DNA of 5,740 bases from an uncultured Prevotella sp. Lineage in GTDB: Bacteria; Bacteroidota; Bacteroidia; Bacteroidales; Bacteroidaceae. This document shows positions 1 through 5,740 of this stretch, piece after piece; positions within the stretch are counted from its first letter, which is position 1; each line of letters opens with the position of its first letter. The stretch is from contig CAJLYG010000198.1 in NCBI GenBank assembly GCA_905210845.1, positions 1 to 5,740 on the forward strand, written 5' to 3'. Under the pieces are notes generated by a model. The model was not told the DNA's origin, made no database searches, and saw only the letters and a list, made by a program, of their open reading frames with translations. The translations under genes were made by a program, and so were the position numbers.

Positions 1-1
1 G

Positions 2-1054
2 ATGTGCCTGTGGTACTCCCGAGAGGACTACCGACGCTGGCGGTATGGCGTATGGGGTATGTTTGTCCTTGTATTTATCGCCCTGTATTTCCTAAAAGCG
101 GGCTCTGCCCATGGACGTTTGCTGACATGGCTGGCAAGTCTTTCCTCCTGGAGCCATGCCCCGTGGCTTGGCGTAGGAGTCGGAGGATTCCGTCATGCTT
201 GTGCGGAGGGGATCGTAGAAATGTATGCCTCATCCCCGTCGTGTGGACTCTTTACCGACGGCAATATCGCGGAGTATGCATTCTGCGATCTGTTGAAAGT
301 CTTGACAGAACAGGGCATCATTGGAGCCTTGGCATGTCTTTTACCGGTCACACTTTTGTTACGTCAGTCCTTTCATTACTACAAGCCTCTGTTCTTTGCC
401 TTGCTGTCCTTGTTCCTTTTCTCACTTTTCTCCTATCCTTTTGAACTGTATCCTTTTCGGTTTTTCACGGTCATGGTAGCAGTCGCCTCCTCTCCCCAGC
501 TATCATCTATTCATCCTCGGGGGAAGAGAAGGCTCGTGGCAGTGATCCTCACGGGCTTGGCTATCGCAGGCTGCTCACTGTTCGTGGCACGGGAGGTAGG
601 GACACGCAGGGCTTCAGACCAGGAGACGGGGCTCTTCATGGGCTCATCCCCTCTTTTTATCAAGGACCAGTATATATTCTTGCCAAAAGAGAGCGATCAT
701 CCACAATTTTTGTTTATCTTTGCAAAAGCACTGAGGCAGGCGGGAAGGTACAATGACAGCAATGCCATCCTGCGCCAGGGCACCTTAATAAGCAACGACC
801 CTATGTTTTACCTATTGCAAGGAAATAATTATAAAGACATGAAACAGTACCCGCTTGCAGAACGGGCCTACAGGAAAGCCTATGCTATGATGCCCAACCG
901 GATCTATCCCCTTTACCAGCTCATGCTGCTCTATCAAGTTTCGGGACAACGGGGAAAGATGAGGCAGATGGCAAGGAAAATACTGGAGTTCCGTCCGAAG
1001 GTGCCTTCTCCTGCCACACGGGAAATTAAATCTAAAGCGAAAGAAGTCCTATGA
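2..1054 (+). CDS. O-antigen ligase/polymerase-like (Wzy_C) membrane protein with C-terminal TPR repeats, 5'-partial
   Basis: This is the 3' part of a polytopic inner-membrane protein. The reading frame is open to the window edge, so the ATG at 2 is probably an internal Met; relatives usually have several more N-terminal membrane helices. Visible in the 350 residues are a hydrophobic helix at ~18-33, a Wzy_C/WaaL-like periplasmic segment (GRLLTW at 38-43, WLGVGVGGF at 55-63, LLKVLTEQGIIG at 97-108), further helices at ~106-120, ~129-146, ~152-163 and ~178-195, then a soluble tail. The tail (~235-335) holds about three TPR-like helical hairpins, the clearest being YPLAERAYRKAYAMMPN at 283-299. 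Wzy_C proteins join or polymerise lipid-linked glycans at the periplasmic face; in Bacteroidota many copies sit away from glycan clusters and their substrate is unknown. No glycosyltransferase is seen here. The stop overlaps the next gene as ATGA, which implies co-translation with the pump genes. The family call is fairly safe; the biochemical role is not. Confidence 0.8.
   Translation: MCLWYSREDYRRWRYGVWGMFVLVFIALYFLKAGSAHGRLLTWLASLSSWSHAPWLGVGVGGFRHACAEGIVEMYASSPSCGLFTDGNIAEYAFCDLLKVLTEQGIIGALACLLPVTLLLRQSFHYYKPLFFALLSLFLFSLFSYPFELYPFRFFTVMVAVASSPQLSSIHPRGKRRLVAVILTGLAIAGCSLFVAREVGTRRASDQETGLFMGSSPLFIKDQYIFLPKESDHPQFLFIFAKALRQAGRYNDSNAILRQGTLISNDPMFYLLQGNNYKDMKQYPLAERAYRKAYAMMPNRIYPLYQLMLLYQVSGQRGKMRQMARKILEFRPKVPSPATREIKSKAKEVL
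1051..1054 (+). promoter_or_regulatory. ATGA stop/start overlap (translational coupling)
   Basis: The TGA stop of the Wzy_C/TPR gene (1052-1054) overlaps the ATG of the TolC-family gene (1051-1053). The chosen start is supported by the signal peptide that begins directly at this Met. Such overlaps usually mean the downstream start is reached by ribosomes terminating upstream, so the two proteins are likely made from one message in linked amounts. A purine stretch, AAAGAAG at about 1040-1046, lies just upstream but is only a weak ribosome-binding candidate. Confidence 0.75.
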
Positions 1055-2514
1055 GAAAGATATTGTCCTTGGTCATGTTGTTCGGACTGACGGTGAACGC
1101 GCAACAGCTGACCTTACAGAATGCGATCACCATAGCACAGGAGAACTCCTATGACACCCAGTTGGCAAAGTTCGCCTTTATGTCAAAATACTGGGCATAC
1201 CGCTCTTTCCTGGCTGACCTGCGCCCATCGGTCAACCTGAATGGAAGCGTGGCGAACTTCGACCATTCGCTGGTATCAGTGAGAAACTATGATGACGGAC
1301 AGGTGTCTTATGTCAACAACAATTCCCTGTCCAACAGCCTCACGCTTTCTGTCGACCAGAAAATCGCGGCTACCGGGGGAACGGTCTCCTTACAGTCATA
1401 TCTCTATAGCCTGAACCAGTTCTCGTACGATGAGACGACCTTCAACTCACAGCCGGTCAGGCTTAGCTATACGCAGCCCTTCAAGGCCTTCAATACTTTG
1501 AAATGGGACAAGAAAACGGCACCGTTAGAATACCAGATTGCCCAGAAAAACTACCTCGCCTCCATGCAGCAGATCACCATACAGGTTACCACGCTATTCT
1601 TCGACGTGTTAGCGGCACAGTCTGACTATAAGCAGAGCGCGGCAACGGTCAAAGACCGGGAACAGTTGTTCGAGATCGCGAAGAAAAGGCTCGACTTAGG
1701 CACGACGACAAAGAGCGAAGTGCTGCAATTGGAGCTCTCCCTCCTGAATGCAAGAGTGGCGGAGAGCAAGAACAAGTTGGCGTTAGACGATAAGATGTAC
1801 CAGCTCTTCTCCTACCTGCGCGTCAGCGACTACAGCCAAGCAGAGCTGGTGCCGCCTTACCATGTCCCGGACATGTTGCTGAACGTGGAGGATGTCCTGA
1901 GGAAGGCGATCAGCAATTCTTCCCATACCCTGGAGCAGAAGCAGGAAATGCTGAAGGCGGAACGAGCCCTGGCACAGGCAAAGGCAGGACGAGGACTGCA
2001 ACTGACCTTGCGCGGGGAAGTGGGCTTCACGAAAACTGCACATTCCTTCGGGCGGGCTTACCAACGGCTCAATGACAATGAGATCGTGGGGCTTACTCTC
2101 TCACTGCCCATCTTCGACTGGGGCGTGAGCAAGGGAAAGGTGAGGATGGCACAGGCAGAACTGGACCTCGCCAAGACCAAGAACGAACAGGGGCACCTCG
2201 ACTATATGCAGGAACTACGCAGGAAGGTGATGATGTTCAACACACAGCCCGCACAGTGCCGGGATGCGCTCCGGGCACAGGAGATCGCCGAGGAGAGGTA
2301 TGGAATCACGAAGAAACGCTTCGAGACGGGAGCGGTGTCCGTGACGGAACTCAATACGGCACAGCAGGAACTGGAATCGGCAAAGACTCAATATATCGCA
2401 TTGCTTCAGACGTTCTGGACTGATTACTTCTCTCTGCAGAAGGCAACGCTCTACGACTGGATCAATCGCTCGGATATACATGTTGATTTTGACAAACTAA
2501 GAAATACGAAATAA
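1051..2514 (+). CDS. TolC-family outer-membrane efflux channel
   Basis: Outer-membrane component of a tripartite efflux pump: it should trimerise into a beta-barrel with a long periplasmic alpha-helical tunnel that docks on the adaptor. The protein has 487 residues, normal for the family. Residues 1-17 form a signal peptide (basic MRK, hydrophobic core, cleavage likely after VNA with QQ following, a pattern common in Bacteroidota). The family's internal duplication is clear: LFEIAKKRLDLGTTTKSEV at 206-224 aligns with YGITKKRFETGAVSVTEL at 417-434, both at the KKR-LG/TG turn followed by a long helix. Beta-strand segments occur at ~98-145 (ending LSYTQPF, 138-144) and ~315-358 (LTLSLPIFDWG, 348-358), one per half. 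It lies 5 bases before the adaptor gene, as in a normal pump operon. There is one Cys (403). No frameshift is seen. The substrate cannot be inferred. Confidence 0.94.
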   Translation: MRKILSLVMLFGLTVNAQQLTLQNAITIAQENSYDTQLAKFAFMSKYWAYRSFLADLRPSVNLNGSVANFDHSLVSVRNYDDGQVSYVNNNSLSNSLTLSVDQKIAATGGTVSLQSYLYSLNQFSYDETTFNSQPVRLSYTQPFKAFNTLKWDKKTAPLEYQIAQKNYLASMQQITIQVTTLFFDVLAAQSDYKQSAATVKDREQLFEIAKKRLDLGTTTKSEVLQLELSLLNARVAESKNKLALDDKMYQLFSYLRVSDYSQAELVPPYHVPDMLLNVEDVLRKAISNSSHTLEQKQEMLKAERALAQAKAGRGLQLTLRGEVGFTKTAHSFGRAYQRLNDNEIVGLTLSLPIFDWGVSKGKVRMAQAELDLAKTKNEQGHLDYMQELRRKVMMFNTQPAQCRDALRAQEIAEERYGITKKRFETGAVSVTELNTAQQELESAKTQYIALLQTFWTDYFSLQKATLYDWINRSDIHVDFDKLRNTK

Positions 2515-2519
2515 GAACG

Positions 2520-3602
2520 ATGAAAAAGCTGGATTTGATACTTTGCGTGGCCTTGTTGGCCGTGGGCTTGGCTTCCTGCAAGCAAAAGGATGGCAAGGAG
2601 CAAGATGCGCCGTCGCAGGAACAGGGACAGACGGTCGTGGAGGTGGACACGATGAACTTGAAAAGTCTGACATTCCAGAAGCAACTTCTGTGCAACGGGA
2701 AGCTCGTGGCCATCCGGAAGGCAGACCTGCAATGCAGCAAGCAGGGGGAGATCCTGCAAAGGGTGGCTGTGGTGGAAGGCCAGCGCGTGGCCAAGGGCGC
2801 ACTGCTGTGCGTCTCGGAAACCCGCGATAAACAAGCTGACCTGGAAAAAGCACAGCACGACCTGGAAAAGGCAAGGGTGGAACTGCAGGATAAGTTGATT
2901 GGGCTGGGCTACGACGGCAACCTCACAAAGGTACCTGCGAACGTGCTTCATAGGGCAGAGATCGTGTCGGGATACTATACGGCAAAGTTCCAGTTGCAAG
3001 CTGCCAAGAACAACTTGGCTGCCTGCGAGCTCAGGGCTCCTTTCGCTGGGAGGATCGCCAACCTGCAGGCGCGGGCCCACCAACCCGGAGACAAGTTCGC
3101 CACACTTATTGACGACTCTTTCTTCGAGGTGGAATTCAGTATCCTGGAGGCTGAGCTTGCCTTCGTGAAGCCAGGACTGGCCGTGAAAGTCACTCCGTAT
3201 GCGGATGCCAGGGAAACCTACACAGGAATGGTGACGGAGATCAACCCAACCGTCGACGACAAGGGAATGGTGAAGGTGACCGCACGGGTGAGAAACCGCT
3301 CGTCAAGGCTCATGGATGGAATGAACGTGAAGGTGATCGTGGAAAGGGCAGTGCCCAACATGCTCGTCGTGCCCAAGGAGGCGGTCGTGGAACGAGATGG
3401 ATATCACGTAATCTTTGTCTATGACAAGGAGACAAAGCGTGCAGTGTGGACCTATGTCGACATCCTGTACAGCAACCTGACCAGCTACGCCATTACCGGG
3501 TGTGCCCGGAAGGACACCCATATCAATGCCGGGCTGACCGTGATCATATCGGGCAACCTGAACCTCGCAGACGACACGGAGGTCAGAATTGCTGACAAGT
3601 AA
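2520..3602 (+). CDS. RND efflux periplasmic adaptor (HlyD/AcrA-type membrane fusion protein), lipoprotein
   Basis: Periplasmic adaptor linking the inner-membrane RND permease to the TolC channel. The 360 residues start with a lipoprotein signal: a hydrophobic core and the lipobox LASC with the lipidated Cys at 20, which supports the start at 2520. Domains run as in AcrA-like proteins: first half of the lipoyl (barrel-sandwich) domain at ~52-100 (GEILQRVAVVEGQRVAKG at 76-93), a short alpha-helical hairpin at ~101-166, second lipoyl half at ~167-198 (CELRAPFAGRIANLQ at 169-183, the conserved L-APF-G motif), beta-barrel at ~200-275, and membrane-proximal domain at ~276-360 (MLVVPKEAVVERDG at 281-294). 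The hairpin is short, about 28 residues per arm. Five further Cys (58, 72, 97, 169, 328) are a little unusual for a periplasmic protein. The gene begins 5 bases after the TolC-family stop. No clear Shine-Dalgarno sequence is seen, as is usual in the phylum. Confidence 0.94.
   Translation: MKKLDLILCVALLAVGLASCKQKDGKEQDAPSQEQGQTVVEVDTMNLKSLTFQKQLLCNGKLVAIRKADLQCSKQGEILQRVAVVEGQRVAKGALLCVSETRDKQADLEKAQHDLEKARVELQDKLIGLGYDGNLTKVPANVLHRAEIVSGYYTAKFQLQAAKNNLAACELRAPFAGRIANLQARAHQPGDKFATLIDDSFFEVEFSILEAELAFVKPGLAVKVTPYADARETYTGMVTEINPTVDDKGMVKVTARVRNRSSRLMDGMNVKVIVERAVPNMLVVPKEAVVERDGYHVIFVYDKETKRAVWTYVDILYSNLTSYAITGCARKDTHINAGLTVIISGNLNLADDTEVRIADK
2838..2873 (+). repeat. 21-base-spaced duplicated heptad in the adaptor hairpin
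   Basis: GACCTGGAAAAAGCA (2838-2852) recurs as GACCTGGAAAAGGCA (2859-2873) with one mismatch and a 21-base period. It encodes two consecutive heptads, DLEKAQH and DLEKARV (adaptor residues 107-120), in the first arm of the coiled-coil hairpin. This is a local heptad duplication or codon-level convergence, not a mobile repeat. Confidence 0.75.
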
Positions 3603-3631
3603 CGTTCGCTTGCGCACCTTTTCTCGCCATG

Positions 3632-3658
3632 GCAGAGCTCAAGCGAGCTTGGCTCTGC
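3632..3658 (+). repeat. Inverted repeat / stable hairpin
   Basis: GCAGAGC (3632-3638) pairs perfectly with GCTCTGC (3652-3658), and inside it CAAG (3640-3643) pairs with CTTG (3648-3651) around a CGAG loop. T3639 is a single-base bulge. That gives 11 base pairs in 27 bases. No U-tract follows, so it does not look like an intrinsic terminator. It could be an RNA processing or stability element that tunes permease against adaptor levels, or part of a REP-like repeat. Confidence 0.7.
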
Positions 3659-3679
3659 TCATCTGGCTTATCGAAAACG

Positions 3680-3709
3680 TTGGATTTCATCCTTCCAATA
3701 TACTCATGT
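3680..3709 (+). promoter_or_regulatory. Weak candidate Bacteroidota-type promoter for the permease gene
   Basis: TTG at 3680-3682 and TACTCATGT at 3701-3709 are spaced by 18 bases, loosely resembling the Bacteroides -33 TTTG and -7 TAnnTTTGY elements. The -7 match is imperfect (CATG in place of TTTG). With the long spacer this could allow separate transcription of the permease, but the match is poor and may be chance. Confidence 0.18.
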
Positions 3710-3736
3710 TATCGTAAAAACTTAGTAAGACAGTAC

Positions 3737-5740
3737 ATGTTCCGACAACTTCTCCATCGCCCCATCGCCGTAAGCATGATCCTGATTGCAATAGCTGCTG
3801 TTGGGGTTCTCTCCTTTACCTATATTCCCGTATCCTTGATGCCGGAGGTGGACATCCCTCGCATCACGGTCCAGATGCCGAGTCCGGGCTCCTCCGTCGA
3901 AGAGGTGGAGCAACAGATGGTAAGACCCATGCGCCAGCAACTGTCACAGGTGGCTGGGCTGAAGGACATCGAGACCCAGTCGAGGATGGACGCAGGAAGC
4001 ATCACGCTTTCCTTCGAGCCGGGTACGGACATGGATCTGCTGTTCATTGACGTGAACGAGAAGATCGACCGCGCGATGAACAAGATGCCGAAGGACATGC
4101 CGCGCCCTAAGGTGATCAAGGCAAGTGCCATGGATATCCCTGCTTTCTATGTGGATATAACGATGAAAGGACAGAAGAAGAATGGCATGACACAGTTGTC
4201 TCGCCTGGTCCGCAACGTGATCACCAAGCGGATTGAGCAACTTCCGCAGACTGCCATGGTGGATTACAGCGGGACCGTGGGGGCTGAGGTGGACATCGTG
4301 CCCGACCAGGCAAGGATGCAGTCGTTAGGCATCACGTTGCAGGACGTGGAGAAAGCCATCAACGATAATAATATCGTACTTGAAGCCCTTAGCGTGGTGA
4401 GCGGTATATACAGGTACAGCATCCATTTCGACTCTCAAATCCTCACCAAGGAGGATATCGAGAATATCTATATCAGGCATGAGGGCAGACTGTTGCAACT
4501 GAAAGACATCTGTGATGTCGAGGAGCGGACGGGCGTGCGAAACGGTATCGTGCGCCATAACGGGAAAGACGCTGTATCCATCGCCGTCATCAAGCAGAAC
4601 GATGCGCAGATGGCAGACCTACAGAAAAATATCTCCGGTCTGATGGAAGACTTGCACAAGACCTATCACAACCTCGAGTTCAGCATCACCCGCGACCAGA
4701 CGGAGCTCTTGAGCTATTCCATGAACAACCTGGAATGGAACCTGGTGCTCGGGGCAATCCTCGCCAGCGTCATCCTGTTCGTGTTCAACGGGGGATGGAG
4801 AATCCCTGTGTTAATCATCATCTCCATCCCGCTGTCGCTGATCCTCACTCTCCTGTGTTTCTATCTGATGGGGATCTCGCTGAACGTCATCTCCCTCTCT
4901 GGGCTGATCTTAGGCATTGGCATGATCGTGGACAACTCCATTGTCGTGATCGATAATATCCAGCAACGAGGTGACGTGGTGAAGGGCACGCGGGAGGTGT
5001 TCGCTCCGATGCTGAGCTCCGTGCTCACTACCTGCTCGGTCTTCATCCCGCTGATCTTCCTGAGCGGGACAGCCGGTGCCTTGTTTTACGACCAGGCCAT
5101 GGGACTGACCATCGCGTTGTTCGCCTCGTTAGCCGTGGCAGCCGTGGTGGTGCCTGTCTACTATTATACCTTGTTCAAGAAGAAAGGCTTCCACCTGCCC
5201 CAAGAGAAAAAGGCGGAGAAGATGCTCATGGGCATCTATGAGCCTGCCATGCGGTGGACCTTGAGGCACGGGAAATGGTGCATGGCATTCTTTTTCCTTT
5301 GCCTGCTGGCGATCGCGGTGGTCTTTCCCTTCATGAAGAAGGAACGCATGCCCTATGTCGCGCACCAGGATGCCTTGATGACCATCGATTGGAACGAAGG
5401 CATCTCGACAGAAGAGAACGACAGAAGGACGCAGGAATTGCTGGACGCAGCCAAAGGCAGGTTGGAGACGACAACGGCGATGATGGGCACGCAGGAGTTT
5501 ATCCTCTCCCATACCAAGGATATCACGAACAACGAAGCTGTGGTCTACCTGAAGGCACACAGCAAGGAAGCCCTCGACTCGGTGCAGTCGACGTTCATGG
5601 CTTATTTGCAGAAATACTATCCCGATGCCAAGATGGAGATGAACATCTCGGGGAATGTCTACGACTTGATCTTCCAGACCGACAAGCCCGACCTGGAGAT
5701 ACGGCTCCAAAAAGAGGATGTGCAACAAAAAAGAGAAAAA
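3737..5740 (+). CDS. RND-family multidrug-type efflux permease (HAE1/AcrB-like), 3'-partial
   Basis: Inner-membrane, proton-driven pump of the tripartite system. The frame is open to the window end: 668 codons, about two thirds of the usual ~1,000-1,050. The start at 3737 gives MFRQLLHRPIAVSM, the family's usual N-terminus; an in-frame ATG at 3629 would add 36 unfamiliar residues. Visible are TM1 (~9-30), the periplasmic porter/docking region (~35-333), TM2 (~336-353), TM3 (~357-379), TM4 (~385-405), TM5 (~425-442), TM6 (~455-477), TM7 (~517-535), and the start of the second periplasmic region. TM4 carries GIGMIVDNSIVVIDN, with Asp399 and Asn400 at the positions of the AcrB pair Asp407/Asp408. 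A single Asp here is found in many RND groups, so it is a subtype trait rather than damage. The motif is not the VDGA type of metal-exporting CzcA relatives. The cytoplasmic TM4-TM5 loop seems short. TM8-12, with the Lys and Arg/Thr proton-relay residues, lie outside the window. Confidence 0.95.
   Translation, partial: MFRQLLHRPIAVSMILIAIAAVGVLSFTYIPVSLMPEVDIPRITVQMPSPGSSVEEVEQQMVRPMRQQLSQVAGLKDIETQSRMDAGSITLSFEPGTDMDLLFIDVNEKIDRAMNKMPKDMPRPKVIKASAMDIPAFYVDITMKGQKKNGMTQLSRLVRNVITKRIEQLPQTAMVDYSGTVGAEVDIVPDQARMQSLGITLQDVEKAINDNNIVLEALSVVSGIYRYSIHFDSQILTKEDIENIYIRHEGRLLQLKDICDVEERTGVRNGIVRHNGKDAVSIAVIKQNDAQMADLQKNISGLMEDLHKTYHNLEFSITRDQTELLSYSMNNLEWNLVLGAILASVILFVFNGGWRIPVLIIISIPLSLILTLLCFYLMGISLNVISLSGLILGIGMIVDNSIVVIDNIQQRGDVVKGTREVFAPMLSSVLTTCSVFIPLIFLSGTAGALFYDQAMGLTIALFASLAVAAVVVPVYYYTLFKKKGFHLPQEKKAEKMLMGIYEPAMRWTLRHGKWCMAFFFLCLLAIAVVFPFMKKERMPYVAHQDALMTIDWNEGISTEENDRRTQELLDAAKGRLETTTAMMGTQEFILSHTKDITNNEAVVYLKAHSKEALDSVQSTFMAYLQKYYPDAKMEMNISGNVYDLIFQTDKPDLEIRLQKEDVQQKREK

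Larger units (their letters stand above)
3603..3736 (+). other. Intergenic spacer between adaptor and permease genes
   Basis: These 134 bases separate the adaptor stop from the preferred permease start, far more than the 4-base overlap and 5-base gap upstream. The spacer contains an inverted repeat (3632-3658), a 7-base TCGCTTG at 3606-3612 complementary to CAAGCGA at 3640-3646 (an alternative pairing with the hairpin), and two related A-rich motifs, TTATCGAAAAC at 3668-3678 and TTATCGTAAAAAC at 3709-3721. It has no stop in the permease frame from 3596 on. The last ~20 bases before the start are A-rich, a common translation-initiation context in Bacteroidota. I do not see a rho-independent terminator. 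The spacer may be a dispersed repeat, but that rests on memory and was not checked. Confidence 0.6.

Noticed and set aside
4..444. Plus-strand ORF of 146 codons in another frame at the window start.
   Set aside because: It overlaps the frame that encodes the Wzy_C motifs and membrane helices, and itself shows no coherent family features.
2451..3083. Long minus-strand ORF of 210 codons opposite the TolC/adaptor junction.
   Set aside because: It is the antisense shadow of two well-supported genes, with low-complexity, His/Leu/Gln-rich composition and no recognisable family.
3632..3658. Rho-independent terminator after the adaptor gene.
   Set aside because: The stem is good, but the bases after it (TCATCTGGCTTATCG) have no U-tract on the + strand, and no T-run follows on the other strand either.
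5129..5728. Minus-strand ORF of 199 codons opposite the permease.
   Set aside because: It lies wholly antisense to strongly conserved RND coding sequence and its product has no recognisable domain; it is a codon-bias artefact.
5724..5740. A6G run that could be a programmed -1 frameshift site (A AAA AAG).
   Set aside because: The run is not in the required register: codon boundaries fall after the second A, not the first. No downstream structure can be assessed because the window ends.
3737..5740. Heavy-metal (CzcA/CusA-type) RND exporter.
   Set aside because: TM4 has VDNSIVV rather than the VDGA/VDAA motif of that group, and the adaptor lacks an obvious metal-binding tail; a HAE1-like assignment fits better.

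Overview
The window looks like a chromosomal segment from a Bacteroidota bacterium, most likely of the Bacteroidales and perhaps Prevotella-like. The clues are protein-level. The TolC-family protein has a signal peptide ending in NA|QQ, the adaptor is a lipoprotein, and the RND permease has the family wording of this phylum (for example FIPLIFLSGTAGALFYDQAM). Starts also lack clear Shine-Dalgarno sites, which is normal in this phylum. The genus is a guess. No RNA gene, CRISPR array or transposase is visible.

Layout, all on the + strand. At 2-1054 is the 3' part of a membrane protein with an O-antigen ligase/polymerase (Wzy_C-like) segment followed by periplasmic TPR-like repeats; its 5' end lies outside the window. 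Its stop codon overlaps the start of a TolC-family outer-membrane channel gene (1051-2514) as ATGA. After a 5-base gap comes a lipoprotein periplasmic adaptor of the HlyD/RND membrane-fusion type (2520-3602). A 134-base intergenic stretch follows, holding a strong inverted repeat. Then an RND permease (3737-5740) begins and stays open to the window end; the 668 residues present are roughly the first two thirds of a usual ~1,000-1,050-residue protein.

The last three genes would form one complete tripartite efflux pump: a proton-driven inner-membrane permease, a lipid-anchored adaptor and an outer-membrane channel. The substrate cannot be read from the sequence. The less ordinary points are the translational coupling of a Wzy_C/TPR membrane protein to the pump, and the 3603-3736 spacer. 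That spacer splits the permease from its partners, contains a hairpin, is open in the permease frame with an alternative ATG, and resembles a dispersed intergenic repeat. I see no clearly novel biological system; most of the window is a standard RND operon in an interesting context.
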